DNA of 64,000 nucleotides from Romboutsia faecis (GTDB lineage Bacteria > Bacillota > Clostridia > Peptostreptococcales > Peptostreptococcaceae), in the NCBI RefSeq assembly GCF_014323405.1, contig NZ_JACRWE010000002.1, forward strand, positions 248,001 to 312,000, in the 5' to 3' direction. This document shows positions 16,391-26,689 of the stretch, piece by piece. Each line of letters starts with the position of its first letter. Within the stretch, counting starts at the first letter, position 1. The position numbers and the translations under genes were made by a program. Under the pieces are notes generated by a model. That model was not told where the DNA came from. It was given only the letters and a program-made list of their open reading frames with translations, and did no database searches.

Positions 16391-17959
16391 ATGAACGATT
16401 ATGTATTATTTATCTTAGCTATAATACCAATTATATGGCTAATAGTATCTTTAGGTGTGATGAAGTTACCAGCTCACAAAACGTGTTTTTTTACAGTTAT
16501 ACTGACAATAGTTATATCGATTGTATTTTGGAAAATGTCAATTACAAATGTGACAACTGCAACGCTTGAAGGTATAGCAGTAGCTTTATGGCCAATATTA
16601 TTAGTTATAGTGGCAGCATTGTTTACTTACAATTTAGCTGTTGAAACAAAAACTATGGACACTATGAAAAATATGTTATCTAGTATAACAACAGATAACA
16701 GAATACAAGTACTTATTTTGGCGTGGGGATTTGGAGGCTTTTTAGAAGCTGTTGCTGGATATGGAACCGCAGTTGCAATCCCTGCCAGTATATTAGCATC
16801 ACTAGGTTTTAACCCAATATTTGCAGCAATAATATGTCTTATCGCAAATACAGTACCTACAGCATTTGGAGCTATAGGGATACCTGTATCAACACTAGCA
16901 TCAGTAACAGGTTTAGATGTACTAAATTTAAGTTACATAACTTCAATTCAATTAGCAATATTCATTGTAATAATTCCTTTTGCATTAGTAATATTAACAA
17001 AAAAAAGTGTTAAAGCAATAAATGGGGTGTTTTGGATAACTTTGGTTTCTGGGATAACGTTTGCTATACCTCAGGTATTTATAGCAAAATATTTGGGAGC
17101 GGAGTTACCGGCTCTTATCGGAAGTTTATGTAGTATGTTATCTACAATACTTATAGCTAAATATATGAATAAAAAGTCACAGAAAAATCATGAATATAAT
17201 GCCAAAGATACTGATATAGCTATAAAGTCCACAGTAGCAACGAGAGTATCTACAAAAGAAGGCATATTAGCATGGCTACCTTATATACTTTTATGTATTT
17301 TAATTTTAATTGCAAGTCCTTTGTGTCCGGTAGTTAATAATTTTCTAGCGGAATTTAGTAGTAAAATACAAATTTACAATGGAGAAGGAGCATCACCTAC
17401 TCTATTCATTTGGTTAAATACTCCAGGTATGATAATAATAATATCTACCTTTATAGCTGGGTTAATACAAAAAGTAAAGATAGGAAAAATGATAGATGTC
17501 TTTGTAAGAACAGTGAAACAACTTTCTAAATCTTTTGTAACTATAATATCAATAGTTGCCATTTCTAAGGTGATGTCTTATAGCGGAATGACAAGTTCGA
17601 TATCTTTTGGATTATGTGCAATAACAGGAAAAATGTACCCTATAATATCACCACTATTAGGTGCTATCGGAACATTTGTAACAGGAAGTGATACATCTGC
17701 AAATATATTATTTGGTGGATTGCAAGTAGAAGCGGCAAAATCTCTTTCAATAGATCCTTATTGGATAGCAGCAGCAAATACTGCAGGAGCTACAGCTGGT
17801 AAAATGATTTCTCCGCAGAGTATAGCAATAGCAACATCTGCTACAGGACTGATAGGAAGTGAAGGTAAAATATTTGGAGCAACACTTAAGTTTTGTTTAG
17901 GATATGTAATAATATTAGGTATTTTAGTTTATATAGGAAGTTTTATGCCATTTGTATAA
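16391..17959 (+). CDS. lctP: L-lactate permease (LctP family)
   Basis: A secondary transporter bringing lactate into the cell with protons. The 522-residue protein has about 12-14 hydrophobic segments; family motifs include WGFGGFLEAVAGYGTAVAIPA, NTVPTAFGAIGIPV and GAIGTFVTGSDTSANILFGGLQ with the closing AAANTAGATAGKMISPQS. A TTG one codon upstream is also in frame; the ATG at 16391 is taken since it follows AAGGGGGTACTTG. It is the first structural gene of the lactate operon (lctE in A. woodii), 24 bp ahead of larA. Confidence 0.95.
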   Translation: MNDYVLFILAIIPIIWLIVSLGVMKLPAHKTCFFTVILTIVISIVFWKMSITNVTTATLEGIAVALWPILLVIVAALFTYNLAVETKTMDTMKNMLSSITTDNRIQVLILAWGFGGFLEAVAGYGTAVAIPASILASLGFNPIFAAIICLIANTVPTAFGAIGIPVSTLASVTGLDVLNLSYITSIQLAIFIVIIPFALVILTKKSVKAINGVFWITLVSGITFAIPQVFIAKYLGAELPALIGSLCSMLSTILIAKYMNKKSQKNHEYNAKDTDIAIKSTVATRVSTKEGILAWLPYILLCILILIASPLCPVVNNFLAEFSSKIQIYNGEGASPTLFIWLNTPGMIIIISTFIAGLIQKVKIGKMIDVFVRTVKQLSKSFVTIISIVAISKVMSYSGMTSSISFGLCAITGKMYPIISPLLGAIGTFVTGSDTSANILFGGLQVEAAKSLSIDPYWIAAANTAGATAGKMISPQSIAIATSATGLIGSEGKIFGATLKFCLGYVIILGILVYIGSFMPFV

Positions 17960-17983
17960 TACAAATTTATAAAGGAGGACAAT

Positions 17984-19306
17984 ATGCCAATTTTAAAAGT
18001 ACCTTATTCTAAAATGGGAATGGAGTTAAACATTCCAGATGAAAACTTATTAGCAGTTTTAGAATCGAAAGCTAATAACTATGTTGTTAATAAAAGTCAA
18101 GAACAAATAGTTGAAGAGTCTATGGATAATCCAATTGGATCAATTAAACTTGAAGAGTTAGCTAAAAATAAAAAAAGTGTCGTTATAATAACTAGTGACC
18201 ATACTAGACCAGTTCCAAGTAGAGTTACAATGCCTATAATTTTAAGAAGGTTGAGAGAAGGTAATCCGGATATTGATATAAAGATAATAGTTGCTACAGG
18301 ATTTCATAGGCCAAGTACAAGAGAAGAATTAATTTATAAAATGGGCGAAGAAATAGTAAATAATGAAAAAATCATAATGCACATATCTACAGATGATGCT
18401 GCTATGGTAAAAGCAGGGGTATTACCGTCAGGTGGAGATTTTTACTTAAATAAAGTAGCTTTTGAAGCAGATTTACTAATAGCAGAAGGATTTATAGAAC
18501 CACATTTCTTTGCTGGATTTTCTGGAGGGAGAAAAAGTATACTTCCTGGTATAGCATCAGCTAAAACTATAATGTATAACCACTGTAGTGAATTTATAGA
18601 TAGCGAAAATGCTAGAACAGGGATTTTAGATAATAATCCAATACATGAGGATATGGTTTATGCAGCAAAAGCAGCTAAGTTAGCATTTATAGTAAATGTT
18701 GTAATAGATAAAGATAAAAATGTAATTGCATCTTTTGCTGGAGATGTAGATAAGGCTCATAAAACAGGATGTAAATTTGTAACGGAATTATCTAAAATAG
18801 ATGCTCAGATGGCAGATATAGTAATAAGTACTAATGGAGGATATCCTTTAGATCAAAATATATATCAATCAGTAAAAGGCATGACAGCAGCTGAAGCTAC
18901 ATGTAAAGATGGTGGTGTAATAATAATGATATCAGCTTGTAATGATGGTCATGGAGGTCAATCTTTCTATAATAACGTTGTGAAAGCTTCTTCACCAAGT
19001 GAGATACTAAAAAATGTAAGGTCTGTTGAAAAAAGTGAAACAGTTCCAGATCAATGGGAGTTCCAAATATTAGCGAGAATATTAGAAAGATTTACAGTAA
19101 TAATGGTGACTGATCAATGTAGTCCTAAGATGATAAGAAATATGCATATGAAACATGCAAAGACATTTGAAGAAGCTTTAAACCTAGCTTTTGATATAAA
19201 AGGCAAAGATGCCAAAATTGCAGTTATTCCAGATGGTGTATCAGTAATAGTAAAAGAAAATACAAGTACAGATTCTGATTCAATGGTTTCTGTAACAGCT
19301 GAATAA
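17984..19306 (+). CDS. larA: Nickel-dependent lactate racemase LarA
   Basis: Interconverts D- and L-lactate using the nickel pincer cofactor, so that both isomers feed the following dehydrogenase. The 440-residue protein keeps the residues known in Lactiplantibacillus LarA at identical numbers: His108 (GFHRPST), His174 (EPHFFAGF), Lys184 (GGRK), which carries the cofactor, and His200 (YNHCSE); SDHTRP holds the substrate-site Asp and Arg. The cofactor genes larB, larC and larE are not in the window. It corresponds to lctF of A. woodii and follows the permease behind AAAGGAGGACAAT. Confidence 0.94.
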   Translation: MPILKVPYSKMGMELNIPDENLLAVLESKANNYVVNKSQEQIVEESMDNPIGSIKLEELAKNKKSVVIITSDHTRPVPSRVTMPIILRRLREGNPDIDIKIIVATGFHRPSTREELIYKMGEEIVNNEKIIMHISTDDAAMVKAGVLPSGGDFYLNKVAFEADLLIAEGFIEPHFFAGFSGGRKSILPGIASAKTIMYNHCSEFIDSENARTGILDNNPIHEDMVYAAKAAKLAFIVNVVIDKDKNVIASFAGDVDKAHKTGCKFVTELSKIDAQMADIVISTNGGYPLDQNIYQSVKGMTAAEATCKDGGVIIMISACNDGHGGQSFYNNVVKASSPSEILKNVRSVEKSETVPDQWEFQILARILERFTVIMVTDQCSPKMIRNMHMKHAKTFEEALNLAFDIKGKDAKIAVIPDGVSVIVKENTSTDSDSMVSVTAE

Positions 19307-19326
19307 ATGAGATTGGGGGAAATATA

Positions 19327-20115
19327 ATGGAAATTTTAACATGTATAAAACAAGTTCCAGGTACAACTGAAGTAGAAGTTGATGAAACTACTGGTGTATT
19401 AAAAAGAGATGGAGTAGATTCCAAGATGAATCCATATGACTTATTTGCATTAGAAACTGCGCTTAGAATAAAACAGGAAACGGATGCAACATTGAAGGTG
19501 ATTACAATGGGTCCACCTCAAGCAAAGCAAGTTATAGAAGAGAGTTTTATGATGGGGGCAGACGAAGGAGCTATAATAAGTGATAGAAAATTTGCTGGTG
19601 CAGATGTATTAGCAACATCATATACGATATCACAAGGAATTAAAAAAATAGGTAATCCTCAAATTATAATATGTGGAAAGCAAACAACTGATGGAGATAC
19701 AGCTCAAGTAGGTCCTGAAATAGCTGAATTTTTAAATATACCTCATGTAACAAATGTTACTAAAATATTAGATATAAAAGAAGAGAGTATAGTAGTTGAA
19801 GTAGATATGCCAAATACATTAGAAGTTTGTGAGGTTAAATATCCATGCTTATTAACGGTAGAAAAGGATATATTCCAACCAAGACTGCCATCATTCAAAT
19901 TAAAAATCCAAACAAAAGATAGAGAAATACCAATATTTACCTTAAATGATTTTGAGGATAAAGATGAGATGAATTATGGATTGAATGGGTCTCCAACTCA
20001 AGTATTAAAAATATTCCCTCCAACTCCAAATACAGATAAGGATATATTAAGAGGAAGTTCAGATGAGTTAAGTGAGGATCTATCAAATAAGTTAAAAGAT
20101 TTAAAGTTAATATAA
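19327..20115 (+). CDS. etfB: Electron transfer flavoprotein beta subunit of lactate dehydrogenase complex
   Basis: The 262-residue EtfB pairs with the following EtfA and with the FAD-linked dehydrogenase to form the electron-confurcating lactate dehydrogenase described in A. woodii (LctBCD), where lactate oxidation by NAD is driven by reduced ferredoxin. Visible motifs include CIKQVPGTTEVEVDE at the start, ETALRIKQE, VITMGPPQAKQV and the nucleotide-site CGKQTTDGDTAQVGPEIAE. It lies 20 bp after larA and 13 bp before etfA. The confurcating activity is inferred from the gene set. Confidence 0.92.
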   Translation: MEILTCIKQVPGTTEVEVDETTGVLKRDGVDSKMNPYDLFALETALRIKQETDATLKVITMGPPQAKQVIEESFMMGADEGAIISDRKFAGADVLATSYTISQGIKKIGNPQIIICGKQTTDGDTAQVGPEIAEFLNIPHVTNVTKILDIKEESIVVEVDMPNTLEVCEVKYPCLLTVEKDIFQPRLPSFKLKIQTKDREIPIFTLNDFEDKDEMNYGLNGSPTQVLKIFPPTPNTDKDILRGSSDELSEDLSNKLKDLKLI

Positions 20116-20128
20116 GGGGGGATTATAA

Positions 20129-21343
20129 GTGGCAAAAATAGTCGTAAATATAGAAAAAATTGAAGATATAAAAAGTGTATTAGAAATTTGTCCTTTTGGT
20201 GCAATAGAAGAAGTTAATGGGAAAATAGAAATAGGTGCAGGATGTAAAATGTGTAAGTTATGTGTTAAGAATGGACCAAAAGGAGCATTTGAATTCATTG
20301 AAGAAAAGAAGGTAAGTATAAATAAGGATGAATGGAAAGGTATAACAGTATATGTTGATCATCACGAAGGTGAAATACACCCTGTAACTTATGAACTTAT
20401 AGGTAAAGCTCGTGAAATGGCTACTAAGATAAATCATCCAGTTTATTGTGTATTTGTTGGTCATAATATAAAAGATAAGTGTGATACATTGTTATCATAT
20501 GGAGTAGATGAAGTATTTGTATATGATGATGAAGAATTCAAAGATTTTAGAATAGAACCATATACAGCAGCAGTAGAGGATTATATAAAAAATGTAAAAC
20601 CAACAATAATGTTAGTTGGAGGAACTACATTAGGTAGATCTTTAGCACCAAGGCTTGCTGCTAGATTTAAAACAGGCCTTACAGCAGACTGTACAATACT
20701 TGATATACAAGAAAATACTGACTTAGATCAAATAAGACCAGCTTTTGGTGGTAATATAATGGCGCACATACACACTCCTAATCATAGACCTCAATTTGCA
20801 ACAGTTAGATATAAAATATTCTCAGCTCCAGAAAAAATAGAAGTACCAACCGGGAAAATAACATTGTGTAATATAAACAAGGAAAAACTATCCTCTAAGA
20901 TAGATGTTTTAGATGTGAAACCTAAAACTAAAGAAGTAGGTCTTGAAGATGCGGAAGTTATAATAGTAGCCAGCAGAGCTATAAAGAAACAAGAAGATAT
21001 GAAAATGATCTATAAGTTGGCAGAAAAATTAGGAGCTCAAGTAGGTGGAACAAGACCTATGATAGAAGCTGGATGGCTAGATCCAAGAAAGCAAATTGGA
21101 TTAAGTGGTAGAACTGTAAAGCCTAGGTTGATAATAACTTGTGGTGTTTCGGGAGCTGTTCAGTTTGTAGCAGGAATGAGTGGATCTGACTATATAATAG
21201 CTATAAATCAAGATGAAAAAGCTCCTATATTTGATGTAGCACATATGGCTTTAATAGGAGATATTTATGAGATAATTCCTAAATTAATAGAAAAAATAGA
21301 TGAAAAAAGTTTACAAATAGCTATAGCAGCTGAAGAAGAGTAA
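20129..21343 (+). CDS. etfA: Electron transfer flavoprotein alpha subunit with N-terminal ferredoxin domain
   Basis: Residues 1-60 form a ferredoxin-like domain in which Cys21 (CPFGAI) and Cys39, Cys42, Cys45 (CKMCKLC) supply exactly one [4Fe-4S] cluster; the other half of each normal motif is missing. Residues about 70-404 are EtfA, with the FAD-binding end motif GLSGRTVKPRLIITCGVSGAVQF-type sequence and IAINQDEKAPIF. This fused form is the one found in the confurcating lactate dehydrogenase of A. woodii (LctC), where the cluster receives ferredoxin electrons. The start is GTG behind GGGGGGATTATAA. Confidence 0.93.
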   Translation: MAKIVVNIEKIEDIKSVLEICPFGAIEEVNGKIEIGAGCKMCKLCVKNGPKGAFEFIEEKKVSINKDEWKGITVYVDHHEGEIHPVTYELIGKAREMATKINHPVYCVFVGHNIKDKCDTLLSYGVDEVFVYDDEEFKDFRIEPYTAAVEDYIKNVKPTIMLVGGTTLGRSLAPRLAARFKTGLTADCTILDIQENTDLDQIRPAFGGNIMAHIHTPNHRPQFATVRYKIFSAPEKIEVPTGKITLCNINKEKLSSKIDVLDVKPKTKEVGLEDAEVIIVASRAIKKQEDMKMIYKLAEKLGAQVGGTRPMIEAGWLDPRKQIGLSGRTVKPRLIITCGVSGAVQFVAGMSGSDYIIAINQDEKAPIFDVAHMALIGDIYEIIPKLIEKIDEKSLQIAIAAEEE

Positions 21344-21355
21344 GGGGGTATATGT

Positions 21356-22747
21356 ATGTATAAGACTATTGATAAAAATGATATAGATTTTTTACTTAGT
21401 GTATGTGAAAAAGATGATGTAATAGTTGGAGAAGATATAAGTGAAGATTTTTCTCATGATGAATTAGGTGGAGTTGAAAAATATCCAGAAGTTCTAATAA
21501 CTGCGCGAAGTACAGAACAAGTTTCTAAAATAATGAAGTATGCTTATGAGAATAATATACCTGTAACTCCAAGAGGTCAAGGAACAGGGTTAGTAGGAGC
21601 TTCAGTTGCTGTACATGGTGGTATAATGATTAACCTAAGTAAAATGGATAGAATCTTAGAATTAGATGAAGAAAATCTAACTTTAACTGTCGAACCTGGT
21701 GTTTTACTTATGACGATAGGTCAATATGTACAAGAAAGAGATTTATTTTATCCACCGGATCCAGGAGAAAAAAGTGCTACTATAGCAGGTAATATAAATA
21801 CTAATGCAGGTGGAATGAGAGCTGTTAAATACGGTGTGACAAGAGATTATGTAAGAGGATTAGAAGTGGTACTTCCAAATGGAGAGATAATAAATGTTGG
21901 AGGTAAGGTAGTTAAAAACAGCTCAGGATATTCAATAAAAGATTTAATAGTAGGTTCAGAAGGTACTTTAGGAATAGTAACCAAGGCTACGTTAAAATTG
22001 CTTCCACTTCCTAAAAAAGCGATAAGTTTATTAATACCATTTCCAGACTTAGAAATGGCGATAAATACAGTACCTAAAATAATAAAATCAAAATCAATAC
22101 CAACTGCTGTAGAATTTATGGAAAGAGATGTTATACTTGCAGCAGAAGATTTTTTAGGAAAGAAATTCCCTGATAACACATCAGATGCATATCTATTACT
22201 TACATTTGACGGAAATACAAAAGAAGATATAGAAAAAGAATATGAAAAAGTTGCTCAACTTTGCTTAGAGTGCGGAGCATATGATGTATTTATATCTGAT
22301 ACGCAAGAAAGAAATGACTCTATATGGTCTGCTAGGGGTTCATTCTTAGAAGCTATAAAGGCATCTACAACTGAGATGGATGAATGTGATGTTGTTGTAC
22401 CTAGAGATAAGGTTGCAGAGTTTATAAAATATACTCACGATTTACAAAATGAATTAAATGTTAGAATAAAAAGTTTTGGTCATGCAGGAGATGGAAATCT
22501 ACATGTATATGTATTAAGAGATGATATGGATGAAAAGCAGTGGAGTATAAAGTTAAAAGAGTCTTTTGATCATATGTATGGTAGAGCAAGAGAACTTAGA
22601 GGTCAAGTATCTGGTGAACATGGTATAGGGTATGCTAAAAAAGGATATTTACATGAATCCCAAAGTGAAGTATATATGGATATAATAAAAAGTATAAAAA
22701 CTGCTTTTGACCCTAAAAACTTATTAAATCCAGGGAAAATATATTAA
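21356..22747 (+). CDS. FAD-linked lactate dehydrogenase (GlcD/LctD type)
   Basis: A 463-residue FAD-binding oxidase of the glycolate oxidase/D-lactate dehydrogenase family that oxidises lactate to pyruvate. The FAD domain shows [37 protein letters not shown] and [10 protein letters not shown]. The C-terminal substrate domain holds GHAGDGNLH and [10 protein letters not shown] with the catalytic histidines. With the two Etf genes ahead it forms the LctBCD-type complex. It ends the operon; a bidirectional terminator follows. Because it sits with LarA, either lactate isomer could be used. Confidence 0.93.
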   Translation: MYKTIDKNDIDFLLSVCEKDDVIVGEDISEDFSHDELGGVEKYPEVLITARSTEQVSKIMKYAYENNIPVTPRGQGTGLVGASVAVHGGIMINLSKMDRILELDEENLTLTVEPGVLLMTIGQYVQERDLFYPPDPGEKSATIAGNINTNAGGMRAVKYGVTRDYVRGLEVVLPNGEIINVGGKVVKNSSGYSIKDLIVGSEGTLGIVTKATLKLLPLPKKAISLLIPFPDLEMAINTVPKIIKSKSIPTAVEFMERDVILAAEDFLGKKFPDNTSDAYLLLTFDGNTKEDIEKEYEKVAQLCLECGAYDVFISDTQERNDSIWSARGSFLEAIKASTTEMDECDVVVPRDKVAEFIKYTHDLQNELNVRIKSFGHAGDGNLHVYVLRDDMDEKQWSIKLKESFDHMYGRARELRGQVSGEHGIGYAKKGYLHESQSEVYMDIIKSIKTAFDPKNLLNPGKIY

Positions 22748-22808
22748 ATTTTATTAAGTATAGATATACACTGTTAACCTAAATTGAATTCAAGGAGATA
22801 AAAGTAAT

Positions 22809-22856
22809 AATAAAAGCTACCTTCAAATCGTATTTATTTTGAAGGTAGCTTTTATT
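22809..22856. terminator. Bidirectional terminator between lactate operon and tmcAL
   Basis: A 19-bp stem (22809-22827 with 22838-22856) with 10-base loop, an A-rich left side and T-rich right side. It lies between two convergent transcripts. Confidence 0.85.
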
Positions 22857-22867
22857 GTAAAAACAAA

Positions 22868-24136
22868 TTACTTTACATAAGTTGGAGACATATAAAAATC
22901 CATAGGACCTTTAAGAAGTTGTCTATTGTTTTTATAGTAAATCATATTATATATATTGCTAGCTTTTATATCGTAATCTATTAAAGTTTTAAACTTAGCA
23001 TCATCTATAGCAAATGATATTTTAGAAAATTTATTTATAATATTAATTTCAGAGTTATTTTTTATAGTTTTTAATATTTCTCTACCTTTATCATTAAAAG
23101 CTAGCACTCTTATATATGGTATATAGTTCATATCCTTTACAAGCGCCATATCATCTTTAGTAATACCTAGTAAAATATTATTAAGAGTTCGTTTTATTTT
23201 AGTTAAAGTATATCTTTTAGATTTTACTAAAGAATGTAATTCTTCTAAATTTGAAGATGTAAAAATACTTTGGTAAATTTTATTTTCTATTCCTTCATTT
23301 ACATCAAAGTATTTATCTAAGTCATGGCTATCTCGAAGTATTATAGAAGATAGAATATCAAAAAACATTTCATCGAAAATAGGATTGAAGTTTTTTTCTA
23401 TATTAGTATTTAAAATATTATATGTAGGTAGTGGAACTACTTTTGATGCGAAAGATACATCATCAGTATTTTTTAAAGCTTTTCTTATAGCCGTAGCAGA
23501 GCAAATAGAACTATCTATTGATTCTGAATTATATTCAGAATTTATTCGAGTGATAGTATAAGGTTTAATATTACTTTTTAATTTTAGTAGACTTTTTATG
23601 TACTCTATGCCTAAAATATTATTAGATGAATTTAGTATACTTAAAAGTTCATCTTTAGAAATGTCTACTAAATTATTTTCATTAATATAGTCAAATAATG
23701 CGTTGCTTCTAGCTGTAGGGAAGAGCATGCCATCATTCAAATATTTTTTTAATGAAGTTTTAAATTCGTTAGGTTCATTAACTAATATTTTAGAAATTGT
23801 ATAAAGTATTTCAATATCACCAACTTCACTTCCAAAGCAAATAGAATTTATGCAATTTAAAGAGTTTAATGTAGCCACAGCGCCATGAGAAAAGATCTCT
23901 GCACTTTGGCATGCAAATAATGTAGGAAGTTCAATAACTAAATCTACATCATTTTCAACAGCAGCTCTAGCTCGAGTATATTTATCAAATAAAGCAGGCT
24001 CTCCTCTTTGAAGGAAGTTGCCACTCATAATCGCAACAGTATGAGTAGCTTTAGTTATTTCTTTTGATTTTAATAAATGATATAAATGCCCATTATGAAA
24101 TGGATTATATTCAACTACTAATCCAAGTATATTCAT
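22868..24136 (-). CDS. tmcAL: tRNA(Met) cytidine acetate ligase TmcAL (YlbM)
   Basis: Forms N4-acetylcytidine at the wobble position of elongator tRNA-Met using acetate and ATP through an acetyl-adenylate. The 422-residue protein starts [20 protein letters not shown], containing the HxGH nucleotidyltransferase motif; the ATG at 24136 follows AAAAGGAGAAATTTT, whereas the ATG eight codons upstream has no ribosome site and is rejected. Other family motifs are [13 protein letters not shown] and SATAIRKAL. It reads divergently from ackA, whose product also handles acetate, and keeps the ylbM position ahead of yceD-rpmF. Confidence 0.93.
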   Translation of the reverse strand: MNILGLVVEYNPFHNGHLYHLLKSKEITKATHTVAIMSGNFLQRGEPALFDKYTRARAAVENDVDLVIELPTLFACQSAEIFSHGAVATLNSLNCINSICFGSEVGDIEILYTISKILVNEPNEFKTSLKKYLNDGMLFPTARSNALFDYINENNLVDISKDELLSILNSSNNILGIEYIKSLLKLKSNIKPYTITRINSEYNSESIDSSICSATAIRKALKNTDDVSFASKVVPLPTYNILNTNIEKNFNPIFDEMFFDILSSIILRDSHDLDKYFDVNEGIENKIYQSIFTSSNLEELHSLVKSKRYTLTKIKRTLNNILLGITKDDMALVKDMNYIPYIRVLAFNDKGREILKTIKNNSEINIINKFSKISFAIDDAKFKTLIDYDIKASNIYNMIYYKNNRQLLKGPMDFYMSPTYVK

Positions 24137-24542
24137 AAAATTTCTCCTTTTGTTAATCATAAAAGTAAGTTTAAAATAAAATTATATACATCATATTGTA
24201 TAAGTACAAAAATGAAGGAAAGTTACAACACTTCTAGAAGTATATCATTATGTTGCATATAATAATATTAATAATATATTTGATTATATATGTAAATAAT
24301 TAATAATTATATAATAATATTGTAATAAATAGAGAAAAATAATATGTGTAACATATATTTTGTAATTATGCGTTAAAATATTCTGTAAATACTATGTACT
24401 TTTGTACTGAAAAGTGATATATTATTTATGGTAAATGTTTAATGTATACAAAATTTCTTTTAGAAATCAAACAATGTAGTTAAGATATGGTCTAGCAATA
24501 GACTTATTAAATAGTATTGATAAAATTTAAGGAGGTATACTA
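24137..24542. other. Divergent intergenic region tmcAL / ackA (406 bp)
   Basis: Extremely AT-rich with no reading frame. It holds the tmcAL ribosome site on the minus side and AAGGAGG ahead of ackA. A small inverted repeat ACTTTT-N6-AAAAGT lies at 24398-24415, upstream of ackA. I found no consensus promoter or known RNA element. The long leader suggests more than one promoter. Confidence 0.5.
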
Positions 24543-25739
24543 ATGAAAGTATTAGTATTAAACTGTGGTAGTTCTTCATTAAAATATCAATTAATAGATA
24601 TGTCAAATGAAGCAGTATTATGTGTAGGTTTAGTTGAAAGAATAGGTATAGAAGGTTCTATACTTAAGCAAGAAAAAGATGGTGTAGAAGGTAAGTACAT
24701 AGTTGAACAACCAATGAAAGATCATGAAGATGCTATAAAATTAGTATTAGATGCTGTTCTTGATCCAACTTACGGTGGTGTAAAAGAAATGAGCGAAATA
24801 GAAGCTGTAGGACATAGAGTTGTTCACGGTGGTGAAAAATTCGCTTCATCTGTAGTTATAACTGAAGAAGTTGAAAATGCTATGAAAGAATGTATAGAAT
24901 TAGCACCTCTTCACAACCCAGCTAATATAATGGGAATAGATGCTTGTAAAGCTATACTTCCAGGAGTACCAATGGTAGGAGTATTCGATACTGCTTTCCA
25001 TCAAACAATGCCTAAAAAATCATACTTATATGGATTACCTCATGAGTTATACACTAAATACGGTGTAAGAAGATACGGATTCCACGGAACTTCTCACAAG
25101 TATGTATCTCAAAGAGCTGCAGCTATGTTAGGAAAGAACATAGAAGATGTTAAAATAATAACTTGTCACTTAGGAAATGGAGCTTCTATAGCTGCTATAG
25201 ACGGTGGAGTATGTGTTGATACATCTATGGGATTCACTCCATTAGAAGGTTTAATAATGGGAACTAGATGTGGGGATATAGATGCTGCTATATTACCATT
25301 CTTAATGGAAAAAGAAAACTTAGATGCAAAAGGATTAAGTGATTTAATGAACAAGAAGTCAGGAGTATACGGAATGACTGGTATATCAAGTGACTTTAGA
25401 GATATCGAAGATGCAGCTGCTAAGGGCGACGAAAAAGCTCAAGTTGCTTTAGATGCTTATGCTCAAAGAGTTAAGAAATATATAGGATCTTACGCTGCAG
25501 AAATGAACGGTGTAGATGCTGTTGTATTCACTGCTGGTGTTGGTGAAAATGGAATAGATATGAGAGAAGCTATAGCTTCTAACATGGAATTCTTAGGAAT
25601 GAAGTTAGACAAAGAAGCTAACAAAGTTAGAGGTAAAGAAAGAGTAATATCTACTGAAGATTCTAAAGTTAAGATATTATTAATACCTACTAATGAAGAA
25701 TTAATGATAGCTAGAGATACTGTAGCTTTAGTTAAATAA
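24543..25739 (+). CDS. ackA: Acetate kinase
   Basis: Converts acetyl phosphate and ADP to acetate and ATP, the energy-yielding end of acetate fermentation. The 398-residue protein has the signature [38 protein letters not shown] (here [14 protein letters not shown]) and [14 protein letters not shown] motifs, and FTAGVGENG. The start follows TTAAGGAGGTATACTA. The usual partner pta is not adjacent. Its codons look highly expressed (more C-ending and GGT/GGA codons than neighbours). It fits downstream of lactate oxidation via pyruvate and acetyl-CoA. Confidence 0.97.
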   Translation: MKVLVLNCGSSSLKYQLIDMSNEAVLCVGLVERIGIEGSILKQEKDGVEGKYIVEQPMKDHEDAIKLVLDAVLDPTYGGVKEMSEIEAVGHRVVHGGEKFASSVVITEEVENAMKECIELAPLHNPANIMGIDACKAILPGVPMVGVFDTAFHQTMPKKSYLYGLPHELYTKYGVRRYGFHGTSHKYVSQRAAAMLGKNIEDVKIITCHLGNGASIAAIDGGVCVDTSMGFTPLEGLIMGTRCGDIDAAILPFLMEKENLDAKGLSDLMNKKSGVYGMTGISSDFRDIEDAAAKGDEKAQVALDAYAQRVKKYIGSYAAEMNGVDAVVFTAGVGENGIDMREAIASNMEFLGMKLDKEANKVRGKERVISTEDSKVKILLIPTNEELMIARDTVALVK

Positions 25740-25768
25740 TTAAAAAGCTTTAATTGGATATAATAAAG

Positions 25769-25795
25769 TTAAGGTAGGTTAATAACCTACCTTAA
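25769..25795 (+). terminator. Palindromic hairpin after ackA
   Basis: AAGGTAGGTT (25771-25780) pairs perfectly with AACCTACCTT (25784-25793) around a 3-base loop. There is no strong T-run, so it may be a weak terminator or an RNA end-stabilising hairpin. Confidence 0.6.
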
Positions 25796-25840
25796 ATTAT
25801 GCTTATATTATTTACAAATATATCTATCAAGTAAAAATAC

Positions 25841-25869
25841 TTGACAAACAATCATGAGATTTGTATAAT
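25841..25869 (+). promoter_or_regulatory. Consensus SigA promoter of yceD-rpmF
   Basis: TTGACA (25841-25846), 17-base spacer, TATAAT (25864-25869): identical to the consensus in both boxes and in spacing. It lies 30 bp ahead of yceD. Confidence 0.85.
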
Positions 25870-25898
25870 AAATTTGGCAATATTAATGAGGTGAAAAG

Positions 25899-26426
25899 AT
25901 GATTATTAGTCTAGATAAATTAAATAGAAGAGAAACTGATAAAATAGACTTGAATTTTTCTCAAAAAATTGATACTATTAATTATTGTGATAGCACATAT
26001 AAGCTAACTTCACCTATTAATGTAGAAGGTAAGATTTCAAGAAATAATAAAGGTTTATACCTTGATATTAATGTTGATTTTACATTTCTAGATAATTGTT
26101 CAAGATGCTTAGATGAAGTTGAAGTTCCTGTTAACTATGACATACAAGGATTCTTAGTAAAAGAAGATTATGATGAAGATAGTTTTGAGGATTATGATGC
26201 TTTCATATGTAATGGACAAGAAGTAAATCTTCTTGATGTAATAGAGCAGACTATAGATTTTAATTTAACTGCACAAGTTCTTTGTGATGAAGACTGCCAA
26301 GGTCTATGTCAAGGGTGTGGAGCTAACTTAAATAAAGAAGAATGCTCTTGTGATGAAATTGCGAACGACGAGGAGATTATAGATCCCCGTTTTGCTAAAT
26401 TAAAAGATTTGTTTAAAAATGACTAA
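25899..26426 (+). CDS. yceD: DUF177 protein YceD, rRNA accumulation/L32-linked
   Basis: A 175-residue protein of the YceD (DUF177) family that accompanies rpmF in most bacteria and is needed for normal 23S rRNA accumulation in E. coli and plants. The C-terminus carries a four-cysteine putative zinc site (CDEDCQGLCQGCGANLNKEEC, split here as CxxxCxxxCxxC then ECSC), and an earlier CSRC. The acidic middle region (VKEDYDEDSFEDYD) is typical. It has its own consensus promoter and is 13 bp ahead of rpmF. Confidence 0.9.
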   Translation: MIISLDKLNRRETDKIDLNFSQKIDTINYCDSTYKLTSPINVEGKISRNNKGLYLDINVDFTFLDNCSRCLDEVEVPVNYDIQGFLVKEDYDEDSFEDYDAFICNGQEVNLLDVIEQTIDFNLTAQVLCDEDCQGLCQGCGANLNKEECSCDEIANDEEIIDPRFAKLKDLFKND

Positions 26427-26439
26427 GGAGGTGGCGTAA

Positions 26440-26616
26440 ATGGCAGTACCAAAGCGTAAAACGTCTAAATCAAAAACTAAAATGAGAAGAGCGGCTAACT
26501 CACAAATGACTGCAACTGGATTTGTAAGTTGTCCTCAATGTCATGAGCCAAAATTACCACATAGAGTGTGTCCAGATTGCGGATATTATAAAGGTAAAGA
26601 AGTTGTTTCTAAATAG
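26440..26616 (+). CDS. rpmF: 50S ribosomal protein L32
   Basis: A 58-residue large-subunit protein. It begins [18 protein letters not shown] and holds the four-cysteine zinc ribbon as CPQC and CPDC, with [18 protein letters not shown] at the end. The ATG follows ACTAAGGAGGTGGCGTAA. It is too short for common length cut-offs but unmistakable. It is translated with yceD and followed by a strong terminator. Confidence 0.97.
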   Translation: MAVPKRKTSKSKTKMRRAANSQMTATGFVSCPQCHEPKLPHRVCPDCGYYKGKEVVSK

Positions 26617-26628
26617 TGACTTCTAAAG

Positions 26629-26659
26629 AACATGTAGATTACTCTACATGTTTTTTTTT
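26629..26659 (+). terminator. Terminator after rpmF
   Basis: AACATGTAGA (26629-26638) pairs perfectly with TCTACATGTT (26643-26652), 4-base loop, followed by a run of T to 26659. Confidence 0.92.
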
Positions 26660-26675
26660 ATTATAGGTTTTTAGT

Positions 26676-26689
26676 TTAGTATATACTAA
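26676..26689. promoter_or_regulatory. Palindrome TTAGTATATACTAA upstream of plsX
   Basis: A perfect 14-bp palindrome 90 bp ahead of plsX. Its half-sites TTAGTA/TACTAA resemble those of the FapR lipid regulator, which controls plsX in Bacillus, but the centre is shorter than in FapR boxes and TATACT could simply be a -10. No fapR gene is adjacent. Confidence 0.3.
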
